The notes: generated by a model from the sequence alone, not told the origin. 64,000 bases of DNA from Flavobacteriales bacterium (GCA_018608405.1 JABAZP010000033.1:1-64000), one strand, 5' to 3'. Counted from the stretch's first letter, positions 28,582-37,869 are shown. Numbers and translations: made by a program.

Positions 28582-28584
28582 TTA

Positions 28585-29112
28585 ATGAAATCAAAAAAAG
28601 AACTCATACTTGAAACTGCACTTGACCTTTTTGCAAAAAAAGGGTTCAATGCAACAAGCACGTCTAAAATAGCCAAAGCAGCAGGGGTTTCAGAAGGTCT
28701 TATATTTCGTCATTTTTCGAATAAAGATGGATTATTACAATCTATTTTAGATTTAGGCAAAGAACGGAGTGTGAAGCTTTTTGAAGGAATTTCAGAATTG
28801 GAACTACCAGCAGACAAGCTAAAATACATTCTCCAAATTCCCTTTAACATTCCATACACAGAATATGCCTTTTGGAAATTGCTATACGCTATAAAATGGC
28901 AGGCAGATAAATATGATGAAGAAATTTCAAATCAATTGAAATCCATTGTAATTGACATTTTCAACCAATTAAATTACCCCAACCCTGAATTGGAGGCTGA
29001 ATTTGTCATGATGCTTTTTGATGGAATGGCAACGGCAGTGCTGTTAAAGGACAGCAACGAAAGCGAAGAAATAGAAAAATTATTACTTCAAAAATACAAC
29101 ATACCTATATGA
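28585..29112 (+). CDS. TetR-family transcriptional regulator
   Basis: A 175-residue one-component regulator. The N-terminal helix-turn-helix is typical: ILETALDLFAKKGFNATSTS, then KIAKAAGVSEGLIFRHFSNK (about 8-47). The C-terminal ligand domain is helical and shows no known effector site. It heads an operon with an SDR and a metallohydrolase and overlaps the SDR by 4 bases (ATGA). A perfect inverted repeat just upstream is its likely operator, implying autorepression relieved by a small hydrophobic ligand (family knowledge). Confidence 0.92.
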   Translation: MKSKKELILETALDLFAKKGFNATSTSKIAKAAGVSEGLIFRHFSNKDGLLQSILDLGKERSVKLFEGISELELPADKLKYILQIPFNIPYTEYAFWKLLYAIKWQADKYDEEISNQLKSIVIDIFNQLNYPNPELEAEFVMMLFDGMATAVLLKDSNESEEIEKLLLQKYNIPI

Positions 29113-29930
29113 AAATGAATAAAGTAATTCTAATAACTGGGGCTTCTTCAGGCATCGGAAAAGAAACCGCCAAAAAATTAATCTCAGAAGGCCACACAGT
29201 TTACGTTTCTGCAAGAAGGGTGGACAAGATGGATGACTTAGTCCAGATCGGAGCAAGATCGATAAAAATGGACATTACTATCGATGAGGACATCAAGAAT
29301 GCAGTAGAAACAGTGCTCAAAGAAAAAGGCAGGATTGACGTATTGGTTAACAATGCAGGTTATGCCATTTACGGAGCAATGGAAGATACCTCCATTGAAG
29401 ATGCACGAAGACAGTTTGAGGTAAATCTATTTGGATTAGCGCGTATTACTCAGTTGGTATTACCAAGTATGCGAAAGGAGAAGTCGGGCACCATCATTAA
29501 CATGAGTAGTATGGGTGGTAAAATTTACATCCCTTTTGGTTCTTGGTATCATGGAACGAAACACGCTTTGGAGGGCTGGTCTGATTGTCTGAGAACAGAG
29601 TTAAAAGACTTTGGAATTAAAGTAGTTATTATTGAGCCGGGTGGAATAAAAACTGAATTTGATGACGTAATGCTCGAACCTATGATTGAAAGATCAGGTA
29701 AGGGACCGTATGCTGAATTAACAAAACAAGTAGTAAAAGGCGTTAAAGATACGTATCATAGTGATAAAGCATCTCAACCAATTGTTATTGCAAATTGTGT
29801 TTCTAAAGCGGTGAATTCAAAAAAACCTAAAACCAGATATCGCGCAGGTTACATGGCAAAACCAGCCGTGTTTATTCGCACATTTTTAGGTGATAGAGTA
29901 TGGGATTGGATTATATCAAAAGCAGCATAA
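29109..29930 (+). CDS. Short-chain dehydrogenase/reductase
   Basis: A 273-residue classical SDR. The cofactor loop is TGASSGIGKE (about 9-18) with a following SARRVDKM, whose Arg pair suggests NADP preference. NNAGYAIYG is the structural motif, and the catalytic residues are Ser in MSSMGG and Tyr/Lys in WYHGTKHA (about 155-159). IIEPGGIKTEF is the post-catalytic segment, as in retinol and ketosteroid-like SDRs. The substrate is unknown, but the TetR and metallohydrolase partners suggest a lipophilic compound. Confidence 0.92.
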   Translation: MKMNKVILITGASSGIGKETAKKLISEGHTVYVSARRVDKMDDLVQIGARSIKMDITIDEDIKNAVETVLKEKGRIDVLVNNAGYAIYGAMEDTSIEDARRQFEVNLFGLARITQLVLPSMRKEKSGTIINMSSMGGKIYIPFGSWYHGTKHALEGWSDCLRTELKDFGIKVVIIEPGGIKTEFDDVMLEPMIERSGKGPYAELTKQVVKGVKDTYHSDKASQPIVIANCVSKAVNSKKPKTRYRAGYMAKPAVFIRTFLGDRVWDWIISKAA

Positions 29931-29931
29931 A

Positions 29932-31059
29932 ATGATAAAAAAGATATTAAAAATGATTGCATTAACTATTGGTGGAATTATCCTACTACTCGTAATTGTG
30001 GGAGTGCTATTTGTAAACTTGAGCCCTGAATTCGGAGGAAAGCACAGCAAGTCAGACCTTGAGCGTTACGCAAATTCTAACCATTTCAAAGAAGGGAAAT
30101 TTGAGAACATAAAGGCCACAAAAATGGACATGAGCTTTAGCCAAACCATGGGTACGCTGGTTGACTTCATAAAAGGCACCGCTAATTCAGAACCAGATTT
30201 CGAACTTCCAGTCAAAAAAGTTGACTCGTTGGGTTGGGAGCAAAATGATACCACAAACAGATTGTTTTGGTTCGGTCACTCTTCGTTCCTGTTAAAACTA
30301 GATGGAAAAAACATTTTACTAGACCCGATGCTTGGCGAAGTCCCCTCACCTCACCCATGGTTAGGAGGTAAAAGGTACTCCAAAGAGCTTCCAATAGAAA
30401 TTCAACAATTACCCCAAATTGAATTGGTGTTAATTTCTCACGACCACTATGACCATTTAGATTATGGCAGCATAAAGTTGTTGAATGAAAAAGTAGGTAT
30501 GTTTATGGTTCCTCTTGGCGTAGGCGCTCATTTACGAGAATGGGGAGTGAGTGAAGAAAAAATTCAAGAGTTTGATTGGTGGCAAGAGTCTTCCTTCAAA
30601 AATATTGAATTAGCCTTCACCCCTTCAAGACACTTTTCAGGACGAGGGTTAACCGATCGATTTTCTACCCTTTGGGGAAGTTGGGTCATCAAAGGAGAGT
30701 CGAAAAACCTATATTTCAGCGGAGACAGCGGCTATGGTGACCACTTTAAAAAGATTGGAGAAAAATTTGGCCCTTTTGACTTTGCCATGATGGAATGTGG
30801 TCAGTACAACGAAAAATGGGCAGACATCCATATGATGCCTGAAGAAACTGTGCAAGCGTCAGCAGATGTAAATGCAAAAAAAGCTATGCCTATTCATTGG
30901 GGTGCTTTTACTTTAGCTTTACACACTTGGACGCATCCTGTGGAGCGATTTACGGCAAAAGCAATCCAGACTAACTTAAGTTATATCATTCCTAAAATTG
31001 GCGAGGAGCTTGACTTAAATGAGCTAATGGTAGATGAGAACAACTGGTGGAAGAAATAG
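29932..31059 (+). CDS. Membrane-anchored MBL-fold hydrolase (NAPE-PLD/UlaG-like)
   Basis: A 375-residue metallo-beta-lactamase-fold hydrolase. I start at 29932, 1 base after the SDR stop, because MIKKILKMIALTIGG gives a good membrane anchor (about 5-28). The fold motifs are FGHSSFLLKLDGKNILLDP, SHDHYDHLD (metal site), PSRHFSGRG, YFSGDSGYGDHF and PIHWGAF. This pattern resembles N-acylphosphatidylethanolamine phospholipase D and the UlaG-like lactonases. With the SDR and TetR it forms a small lipid-related operon; the reaction is inferred only. A terminator follows. Confidence 0.88.
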   Translation: MIKKILKMIALTIGGIILLLVIVGVLFVNLSPEFGGKHSKSDLERYANSNHFKEGKFENIKATKMDMSFSQTMGTLVDFIKGTANSEPDFELPVKKVDSLGWEQNDTTNRLFWFGHSSFLLKLDGKNILLDPMLGEVPSPHPWLGGKRYSKELPIEIQQLPQIELVLISHDHYDHLDYGSIKLLNEKVGMFMVPLGVGAHLREWGVSEEKIQEFDWWQESSFKNIELAFTPSRHFSGRGLTDRFSTLWGSWVIKGESKNLYFSGDSGYGDHFKKIGEKFGPFDFAMMECGQYNEKWADIHMMPEETVQASADVNAKKAMPIHWGAFTLALHTWTHPVERFTAKAIQTNLSYIIPKIGEELDLNELMVDENNWWKK

Positions 31060-31090
31060 AACAATTCCATTACAAATTGTGCGTTTTACG

Positions 31091-31122
31091 AAAAGGCTTA
31101 GCAGTTCTGCTAAGCCTTTTTT
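31091..31122. terminator. Bidirectional terminator overlapping the HI0933-like gene end
   Basis: AAAAGGCTTAGCAG (31091-31104) pairs with CTGCTAAGCCTTTT (31107-31120), a 14-bp perfect stem with a 2-base loop and a T run. The last codons of the opposing gene (ending at 31110) lie within the right arm. Confidence 0.85.
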
Positions 31123-32324
31123 ACTAGCTCGGTAATTGCATTTGCCACCATAAACCCTCCGGTCCATGCCGCCTGAAAATTAAACCCTCCAGTATATCCA
31201 TCAATATTCAAAACTTCTCCTGAGAAATACAAATTCGGAATAAGCTTACTTTCCATGGTTTTCATATTCACTTCTTTTAACTGTACCCCTCCTGAAGTAA
31301 CAAACTCTTCCTTAAAAGTAGTTTTGCCGTTCGCTGTGTAATCGTCTTTCGAGAGCAACTGAATCAATTTTTCAATTTCTGCCTTATTCAAATCAGCCCA
31401 ACGTTTTTTACTATCAATTTTTCCTTTTGCCAATAAATACTCCCAAAACCGACTTGGGAAGCCTTCTATTTTAGTATTTGAAAGCTGAGTGCTTGCTTTT
31501 GGTTTACGAAACGAATGAACCACTTCATCTCCATTAGCAATCCATTCCACCTCGTATTTGAATTGATAAGATTTATCGAATAAATACTGCGCTGCTTTAG
31601 CAGAAAGTTTTAAAATACCCGGTCCACTCATTCCCCAATGGGTGAACAAAACCGGTCCATATTCTTCGTATTTCGTGCCAACAATTCGCACATTCGCATT
31701 CAATGCCAACCCCATCAATTGATTAGAGGTATGATTTTTTAAATTGAACGTAAATAAACTAGGGATAGGATTTACAATAGTATGGCCTAATCCTGCAATC
31801 CATTCGTAGTGTTTTAATTTGGAATTTCCTCCAACAGCCAAAACAACATAGTCTGCTTGCAATTTACCTTTATTGGTAACAACTTCAAATCTATCCTGCT
31901 TCCTTTGCACTTGAGAAACCTCTGTAGATAGTTGAACTTTTATGCCGTGTTTATCAACCTCTTTTTGAAAGCAATTGATAATGGTCTGAGAAGAATTACT
32001 AACCGGAAACATTCTTCCATCTTCCTCCATTTTTAATTCCACTCCTCTTTCCGAAAACCAAGCAATGGTGTCTCCCGTCATGAATGTATGAAATGGCCCA
32101 AGCAACTCCTTTTCACCTCTAGGGTAAAATTTTGATAATTCTTTCGGTACAAAACAAGCGTGCGTCACATTGCACCTTCCTCCTCCGCTAACTTTCACTT
32201 TAGACAAGGTTTTGGTGGTCTTCTCTAAAATCACAACCTCAACATCTTTAGCCATTTCTGCAATATTTATAGCAGAAAAATAGCCCGCTGCTCCCCCACC
32301 AATCACCACCACCGTTTTTACCAT
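31110..32324 (-). CDS. HI0933/YhiN-family FAD flavoprotein
   Basis: A 404-residue NAD(P)/FAD-dependent oxidoreductase. The dinucleotide-binding loop GGGAAGYFSAI is at about 8-18, and KVKVSGGGRCNVTHA is the family signature. The C-terminal ATG-like motif FSGEVLNIDGYTGGFNFQAAWTGG contacts FAD. The physiological reaction of this family is not established. It stands alone, with its stop inside a terminator stem. No good -7 box is seen; TAAGTTTC is a near match. Confidence 0.9.
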   Translation of the reverse strand: MVKTVVVIGGGAAGYFSAINIAEMAKDVEVVILEKTTKTLSKVKVSGGGRCNVTHACFVPKELSKFYPRGEKELLGPFHTFMTGDTIAWFSERGVELKMEEDGRMFPVSNSSQTIINCFQKEVDKHGIKVQLSTEVSQVQRKQDRFEVVTNKGKLQADYVVLAVGGNSKLKHYEWIAGLGHTIVNPIPSLFTFNLKNHTSNQLMGLALNANVRIVGTKYEEYGPVLFTHWGMSGPGILKLSAKAAQYLFDKSYQFKYEVEWIANGDEVVHSFRKPKASTQLSNTKIEGFPSRFWEYLLAKGKIDSKKRWADLNKAEIEKLIQLLSKDDYTANGKTTFKEEFVTSGGVQLKEVNMKTMESKLIPNLYFSGEVLNIDGYTGGFNFQAAWTGGFMVANAITELVKKA

Positions 32325-32398
32325 ATTTCAAAGAAACTTAAAGCAATTCAATTATTCCAAAAAGAAATGAAGGCATTTCTATATTTTTACGGCACATT

Positions 32399-34291
32399 AT
32401 GAGATTTTCACTTCTTTCAGTTACATTGGTGTTTTTAGCACTGAGCTCGTTTTCGCAAGAAACGTTAATTCTTGGAAAGGATAACATTGTCATACAAAAT
32501 GTAGAGACTGAGATAGAACTGATCAACCTACCTGCGAACTGCTCTAATTGCACAGCTACAATTAACGGAACCTCCAAAAAACTAATTGTTGATGAATACG
32601 GAGAGAGTAGCCTCAATATTTCGGTTGATCAAACAACTTCTATAGATATTTTTACCGGCGCTGATACGTTAAAGTCTAAATTACAGGTAATTCCCCTTTG
32701 GCTTTCCATTATTCCACCATTGTTGGCAATTCTTCTTGCTTTAATCTTTAAGGAGGTTGTCACCTCACTAATTATTGGAATTTTCTCTGGTGTGTTAATC
32801 ATTCAATTACATGCCAATACATTTTTTGCAGCCCTACTTGTCTCTTTTACAAAAACAATAGACACTTACATCTTAAATTCATTAAATGACTCAGGTCATC
32901 TTTCAATCATCGTGTTTTCAACCTTAATCGGTGGAATGGTGAGCGTAATTTCGAAAAACGGTGGAATGCAAGGAGTGGTGAATAGAATATCGAAGTATGC
33001 CACAACCGCAAAAAGTGGTCAACTTGCTACGTGGTTCTTAGGCATAGCGATTTTTTTCGACGACTACGCAAATACCTTAATTGTGGGTACTACTATGCGC
33101 CCAATTACCGATCGACTTAAAATATCTCGAGAAAAGTTAGCTTATCTAGTAGATTCAACAGCTGCGCCTATTGCGGCCATTGCATTTATAACTACATGGA
33201 TTGGCGCCGAATTAGGCTACATTGAGAGTGGAATTGAAACGATTGAAGGGTTGAACGAAAGTGTGTATTCCATCTTTATCTCTTCCCTGGCCTACTCCTT
33301 CTACCCTATTTTTGCGCTTCTCTTTATGCTCATTCTTATTCTAAGAGAAAGAGATTTTGGTCCAATGTACCTAGCCGAAAAACAAGCGAGGCTCGGAAAT
33401 AACGATGAAAAGCGGGGAGTAATTAAAAATGAAGAGTTAGATGAGTTTACAGCTAAAGAAGGCATTAAACATAAGTCCTACAACGCCATCATTCCTGTTA
33501 TTACAGTAATTATAGGAACCATTATTGGGTTAATTCATACCGGTTGGGATCAAACGGTTATGGAGGATGAAATGCTTTCTTTTGGCAGAAAAATTTCGAC
33601 TATTATTGGTAATGCAGACTCCTATAAAGCATTGCTGTGGTCTTCTTTAGCGGGGCTTTTTACCGCAATTTTACTCTCGGTTACTCAGAAACTTATGAAT
33701 ATCCATCAGTCTGTAAATGCAGCCATTGGAGGATTTAAAACAATGCTAACTGCTATTATTATTCTCGTTTTAGCTTGGTCGTTGGCTTTAGTTATAGAAG
33801 ACCTCCATACCGCAGATTTATTAACTTCAATCATGTCAGACAACGTTAGCCCATATTTCGTTCCCACGCTTACTTTTTTGTTAGCGGCTATTGTTGCCTT
33901 TTCAACAGGTTCTTCTTGGGGAACTATGGCAATTTTATACCCCTTAATGCTCCCTTCATCGTGGGCAATTTGTTTGGCTGCGGGAATACCTGAAGTTGAA
34001 ACGCTATCAATATTTCATAATGTTGTAGCTTGTGTCCTTGCAGGGGCAGTACTTGGAGACCATTGCTCCCCTATTTCTGACACTACTATTCTAAGCTCAC
34101 TTGCTAGTTCTTGTAACCACATTAATCATGTGAGAACACAAATGCCCTATGCATTAACCGTTGGCTCTGTGGCAATTGTTTTTGGAACTATACCAGCTGC
34201 TTTTGGAGTGCCTTTTTGGATCACCGTTCCCAGTGGCATTCTTACCCTCTATCTTATAATTGGTAAGCTTGGCAAAAAAATCCAGAGTTGA
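32399..34291 (+). CDS. NhaC-family Na+/H+ antiporter with N-terminal ectodomain
   Basis: A 630-residue antiporter. Unusually, it starts with a signal-peptide-like leader (1-20) and an 80-residue, Cys-containing, polar region (ETEIELINLPANCSNCTATI) before the first core helix at about 100 (IIPPLLAILLALIF). The core has about 11-12 membrane helices with the NhaC patterns FFDDYANTLIVG (about 218) and GSSWGTMAILYP, plus LGDHCSPISDTTI with acidic and Cys residues. It exchanges Na+ for H+ or a related amine or acid pair. The added domain would face the periplasm and could sense or bind something. Confidence 0.88.
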   Translation: MRFSLLSVTLVFLALSSFSQETLILGKDNIVIQNVETEIELINLPANCSNCTATINGTSKKLIVDEYGESSLNISVDQTTSIDIFTGADTLKSKLQVIPLWLSIIPPLLAILLALIFKEVVTSLIIGIFSGVLIIQLHANTFFAALLVSFTKTIDTYILNSLNDSGHLSIIVFSTLIGGMVSVISKNGGMQGVVNRISKYATTAKSGQLATWFLGIAIFFDDYANTLIVGTTMRPITDRLKISREKLAYLVDSTAAPIAAIAFITTWIGAELGYIESGIETIEGLNESVYSIFISSLAYSFYPIFALLFMLILILRERDFGPMYLAEKQARLGNNDEKRGVIKNEELDEFTAKEGIKHKSYNAIIPVITVIIGTIIGLIHTGWDQTVMEDEMLSFGRKISTIIGNADSYKALLWSSLAGLFTAILLSVTQKLMNIHQSVNAAIGGFKTMLTAIIILVLAWSLALVIEDLHTADLLTSIMSDNVSPYFVPTLTFLLAAIVAFSTGSSWGTMAILYPLMLPSSWAICLAAGIPEVETLSIFHNVVACVLAGAVLGDHCSPISDTTILSSLASSCNHINHVRTQMPYALTVGSVAIVFGTIPAAFGVPFWITVPSGILTLYLIIGKLGKKIQS

Positions 34292-34407
34292 ACCACTCAT
34301 TAGCATTCAATCAGCAGCCATACTAACGAGTTAACACCAAAGGGTTAATAACTTCAGAAATTCCGACCTAATATCTCTCTGCTCTTTAGATAGCTTTGAA
34401 AGGTAAG

Positions 34408-34428
34408 TTTTCAACACTATGTTGAAAA
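34408..34428 (+). repeat. 8-bp inverted repeat upstream of the SPOR-like gene
   Basis: TTTTCAAC and GTTGAAAA, exact complements, 5-base loop. It lies 28 bases upstream of the ATG at 34457 in a 165-base intergenic region that otherwise shows nothing. It may be an operator or an mRNA hairpin, but AT-rich chance pairing is possible. Confidence 0.4.
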
Positions 34429-34456
34429 GTCTGCTTTTAACTAAAGTAAATTAGCC

Positions 34457-35923
34457 ATGACCAAGATATTCCTTATTAGCATGAACCTGATTATTGTATT
34501 TGCACTGAAAATATTTTTTGGTGGAGATGTAAAAGTCGAACAAAAAATGCAAGAGACAATCAAACCTGGTGAAACATTAAATGTTAAACTAGAAATCACG
34601 AAAGGAGATCGAGAAGGCTTTGCAAAATGGCAACAAACGCTCCCAGAAGGTTTCATTGCGAGTTCTGTAGAAATGAATGGAGCAACTTTCTCGTTTAAAA
34701 ATCAAGAAATTAAAGTAATATGGATGGAATTACCCGCGACTGAAACGTTTACCATTCAATATAAGATTGAAACTAGTGTGAGTGTGATCGGAGAGCATAA
34801 CTTGGGTGGCAAATTTTCGTTTATTGAAGAAAATGAGAGAAGAGACATCAATTCTGAAGTCTTTATTTTGACAATTGATGGAGAATTAATGGCTGAAAAC
34901 AAACCTGAAATTTCTCAAGAGGATAGCACTCAAGTTGAAGAAATTGTATATGCTAAAGAATCTTTGTCTACTGAACAAACTGAAGCGTCAAAAACGGGTA
35001 AATCCTTAAACAACACTGCAAAAAATAATTCAACCAATGATAAATCATTAATAAATAATTCTTCAGACCCAATTGCATCAATAGCTAACAGTGAAGTGTC
35101 AGTTGAAAGAAATATTAGACACATTGAAAATGGAAATTATGAAGTAACCTTAAGTTTTAACAAAAATGGCCTAAAAAGTTTCGGAAAAATTGAAGACTTC
35201 CTTCCACCTAATTACAGTGCTTCTGAAATAGAAAGTAAAGAAGGAATATTTAGTTTTAAAAATAACGCAGTAAAAATCTTATGGATGACCTTACCGGAGG
35301 TTCAAGAGTTTGAAGTAAAGTATGCATTGCAAAGTACTCCTGACGGATTAGATAGCGCTACCATTCATGGTGTATTTTCATACCTCGATAAAGACCAATC
35401 AGTTCAAAGCAATGTAGCTCCCACAAAATTAAAGAACTTCTTAGTTCAAGAACAATTAGCAGATACCGGCAATGAAAATCCCTCAACTGCTAATGAAACA
35501 GAGTCGAATGATAGTGAGAATAACGAGCAAGAAATAATGAATACAACTCAAAATTTGGACGCAAGTACTCAGGCGGCGAATTCTACTTCAGAAGATTTGA
35601 CCAAAAAGATTACCAATATTCCTGCACCTGAAGCTGCAATAGCATATAAGATTCAGATTGCTGCTTCACACAAAGAGGTTAACCAACAATATTTTAAGGA
35701 AAGGCATAATATAAAAGAGCCCGTTGCAATAGAATTTCATGAAACTTGGTACAAGTATACAGTTGGTTCATTTCCCGTATATAAGGAAGCAAGAGATAAA
35801 AGAAACCAAGTATGGGCAGAAAACAACAAGATAAATGATGCCTTTGTAACTGCTTATAATTCAGGAGAACGCATCTCTGTGCAGGAAGCATTAATGATTA
35901 GTAAACAAAAGTGGTTCAAATAA
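34457..35923 (+). CDS. Envelope protein with duplicated beta domain and C-terminal SPOR-like module
   Basis: A 488-residue protein with a leader (1-22). I do not recognise its main domain, but it is present twice: about 26-138 and 216-320. Both copies share LPxxF/Y, then FSFKN, K(V/I)xWM-(E/T)-LP, and end G-x-FSY/F. A Ser/Asn/Glu-rich linker separates them, and another precedes residues 396-475. That last region begins YKIQIAAS and contains WYKYTVGSF and DAFVTAY-NSGERI, which resembles a SPOR (peptidoglycan-binding) module and matches the module in the next gene. The next gene begins 51 bases later on the same strand. A role at the cell wall is inference. Confidence 0.65.
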   Translation: MTKIFLISMNLIIVFALKIFFGGDVKVEQKMQETIKPGETLNVKLEITKGDREGFAKWQQTLPEGFIASSVEMNGATFSFKNQEIKVIWMELPATETFTIQYKIETSVSVIGEHNLGGKFSFIEENERRDINSEVFILTIDGELMAENKPEISQEDSTQVEEIVYAKESLSTEQTEASKTGKSLNNTAKNNSTNDKSLINNSSDPIASIANSEVSVERNIRHIENGNYEVTLSFNKNGLKSFGKIEDFLPPNYSASEIESKEGIFSFKNNAVKILWMTLPEVQEFEVKYALQSTPDGLDSATIHGVFSYLDKDQSVQSNVAPTKLKNFLVQEQLADTGNENPSTANETESNDSENNEQEIMNTTQNLDASTQAANSTSEDLTKKITNIPAPEAAIAYKIQIAASHKEVNQQYFKERHNIKEPVAIEFHETWYKYTVGSFPVYKEARDKRNQVWAENNKINDAFVTAYNSGERISVQEALMISKQKWFK

Positions 35924-35974
35924 TCTTATTAAAAAAATAAGAATTATCTTTAACCCTCAATTGTTTAATACAGA

Positions 35975-37759
35975 ATGAAATATTATTTACTCAGCATTAT
36001 TTTTATTTTAACAATTAGTGTTGTTAAAAGTCAGGACATTGACGCTGATAAAGAAAGCGATTTGAATGTTACCAAAGTTTACGGCCCAACTGTTGGCGTT
36101 GGTATAGGCACCATTGCAATTTATGGGGACTTGAACGATAGAAATTATGGTTCTCCATTTGCATCAAATATCGGATACAACGTATATATATTGCAACCAA
36201 TCAGTCAATCTTTAAATGTCCGATTTAACTTCTTCTTAGGTAAAGTGAGAGAAGAAGAGCGTTCGTTGCAAAGGAACTTAAACTTTGAAACTGATATACG
36301 TTCAGCTTCTATCCAAATGGAATATAATTTTGATGCCCTTCTCCCTGAGGACCGCTCTATAACTCCATTTGTTACAGCCGGTTTTGAAGTAATTGAATTT
36401 AACCCAAAATCTGACTTAACCGCAAATGGCGGTGAACCTTATAACTATTGGACCGATGGAACTATTCGGAGCGTTTCAGAAAATTCTGTATCCGCGAATC
36501 AAGCGAAAATAATTCAACGGGATTATATTTACGAAACAGACATTAGAGAAACCGGTTTTAACAATAGCACAACGTACGCAGAAAGATCTTTTTCCATTCC
36601 TTTAGGAGCCGGGTTGAATTTTCATTTAACGGATCAAGTAAACTTTAGGTTTGAAAGCATTTTTCATTTAACATTTACAGATTACATAGATGGAGTGACA
36701 AGAACTACTAAAACTAACTTCTTAGGCGATAAACCGGCTAATGGACGCAACGATCACTTACACTACAACGGAATATCAGTCAATTATAACTTTGAAAAAA
36801 TTCAGCCTGCCGATAACTTAAATGTTGTTACCGAAGAAGCTTTTGATTTCTTGGCTAGTGGAAATAGTGAAGATTATGACAGTGATGGAATAATTGACCT
36901 TATTGATTTGTGTCCTAACACTCCACCTGACATTGAAGTAGACACCAATGGATGTGCTATTGATACTGACGGAGATGGAATTACAGACTATCTAGACGAA
37001 GAAATCAATTCAGAGTACCCACAATTTGCCAATGATAAAGGTGTATCTATGACCGATGAAATGATTTATAAATCATATATGAGTTTTAAAGATTCAACAT
37101 TGGAATTTGCAGAGATAATACAAAGAGATTTTACGGGAAATTCGATTACGGGATACACAAAAACATATAAAAAATATAGAATTAAGATTGGAGAGTACAA
37201 TCGAGGTGAAGAACCTGAAAACCTTAACGCCCTTCTTAGTATTTCAGACTTGAAAAAAGTAGACCAAGGGGATAAGTCGATTTACACCGTTGGAAACTAC
37301 AAGACACTAAAAGAAGCTAATTTGAGGGTACAAACCCTTAAAAATAGTGGATTTGAACCAGAAGTTGTAAAAAGAGACCCATCAGGTAGTATTTCGACAA
37401 TTAACGAACAAGAGCAAGAAATACTTGCCATTGAAGCAAAAACAATTCAAAAGAATACTGCTACTTTAGCAAAAGAAGAAGGATTGGCATTTAGGGTTCA
37501 ATTAGGCGCTTTCAAAATAAAGCCAACAAGTGCAAAGTATAAAAATATTCCTGACCTATTCATCATTGAGAGTGATGGAATATATAAATATATGTCAGGT
37601 TCATTTCAAACTTTCCAAGAAGCTGCCAAGCACAAAATTAGAATGGTAGTTGCAGGTTTCGAAGGAGGTTTTGTTGTAGCTTGTAAGGATGGGCAAAGGG
37701 TCAAGTTAAACACCGTTGGTGTAAAGCAAATTGAGTCTAATCCATTAATTGGTAAATAG
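35975..37759 (+). CDS. Beta-barrel protein with TSP3 calcium repeats and SPOR-like modules
   Basis: A 594-residue protein. Signal peptide 1-19 (ends VVKS-Q), an outer-membrane barrel (about 30-285), then two thrombospondin type-3 calcium repeats (300-344, DYDSDGIIDLIDLCPNTPP and DTDGDGITDYLDEE). Normally an OmpA domain follows such repeats; here it is replaced by two SPOR-like units at about 401-470 (YRIKIGEYNRG, IYTVGNYKT) and 506-585 (FRVQLGAF, IYKYMSGSF, GFVVACKDGQRV). It would tie the outer membrane to peptidoglycan as an OmpA analogue. The SPOR call is by pattern only. Together with the gene upstream it forms a plausible pair. Confidence 0.75.
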   Translation: MKYYLLSIIFILTISVVKSQDIDADKESDLNVTKVYGPTVGVGIGTIAIYGDLNDRNYGSPFASNIGYNVYILQPISQSLNVRFNFFLGKVREEERSLQRNLNFETDIRSASIQMEYNFDALLPEDRSITPFVTAGFEVIEFNPKSDLTANGGEPYNYWTDGTIRSVSENSVSANQAKIIQRDYIYETDIRETGFNNSTTYAERSFSIPLGAGLNFHLTDQVNFRFESIFHLTFTDYIDGVTRTTKTNFLGDKPANGRNDHLHYNGISVNYNFEKIQPADNLNVVTEEAFDFLASGNSEDYDSDGIIDLIDLCPNTPPDIEVDTNGCAIDTDGDGITDYLDEEINSEYPQFANDKGVSMTDEMIYKSYMSFKDSTLEFAEIIQRDFTGNSITGYTKTYKKYRIKIGEYNRGEEPENLNALLSISDLKKVDQGDKSIYTVGNYKTLKEANLRVQTLKNSGFEPEVVKRDPSGSISTINEQEQEILAIEAKTIQKNTATLAKEEGLAFRVQLGAFKIKPTSAKYKNIPDLFIIESDGIYKYMSGSFQTFQEAAKHKIRMVVAGFEGGFVVACKDGQRVKLNTVGVKQIESNPLIGK

Positions 37760-37808
37760 CCCCGTCAATACATCCAATATTCCATTTAAAACATTAGTCA
37801 ATAGCTTA

Positions 37809-37822
37809 ACGTTAATTAACGT
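37809..37822 (+). promoter_or_regulatory. 14-bp perfect palindrome upstream of the S41 protease
   Basis: ACGTTAATTAACGT is exactly self-complementary. It is 20 bases upstream of the -7 box at 37843-37850, so it covers the -33 region and could be a repressor or activator site. Confidence 0.45.
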
Positions 37823-37842
37823 CGTATCCATCGTGTAATATT

Positions 37843-37850
37843 TACATTTG
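37843..37850 (+). promoter_or_regulatory. -7 box of the S41 protease promoter
   Basis: TACATTTG, 19 bases before the ATG at 37870. No TTTG -33 box lies at the expected distance; the palindrome occupies that place. Confidence 0.5.
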
Positions 37851-37869
37851 ATGTATTAAGATTAATAAT

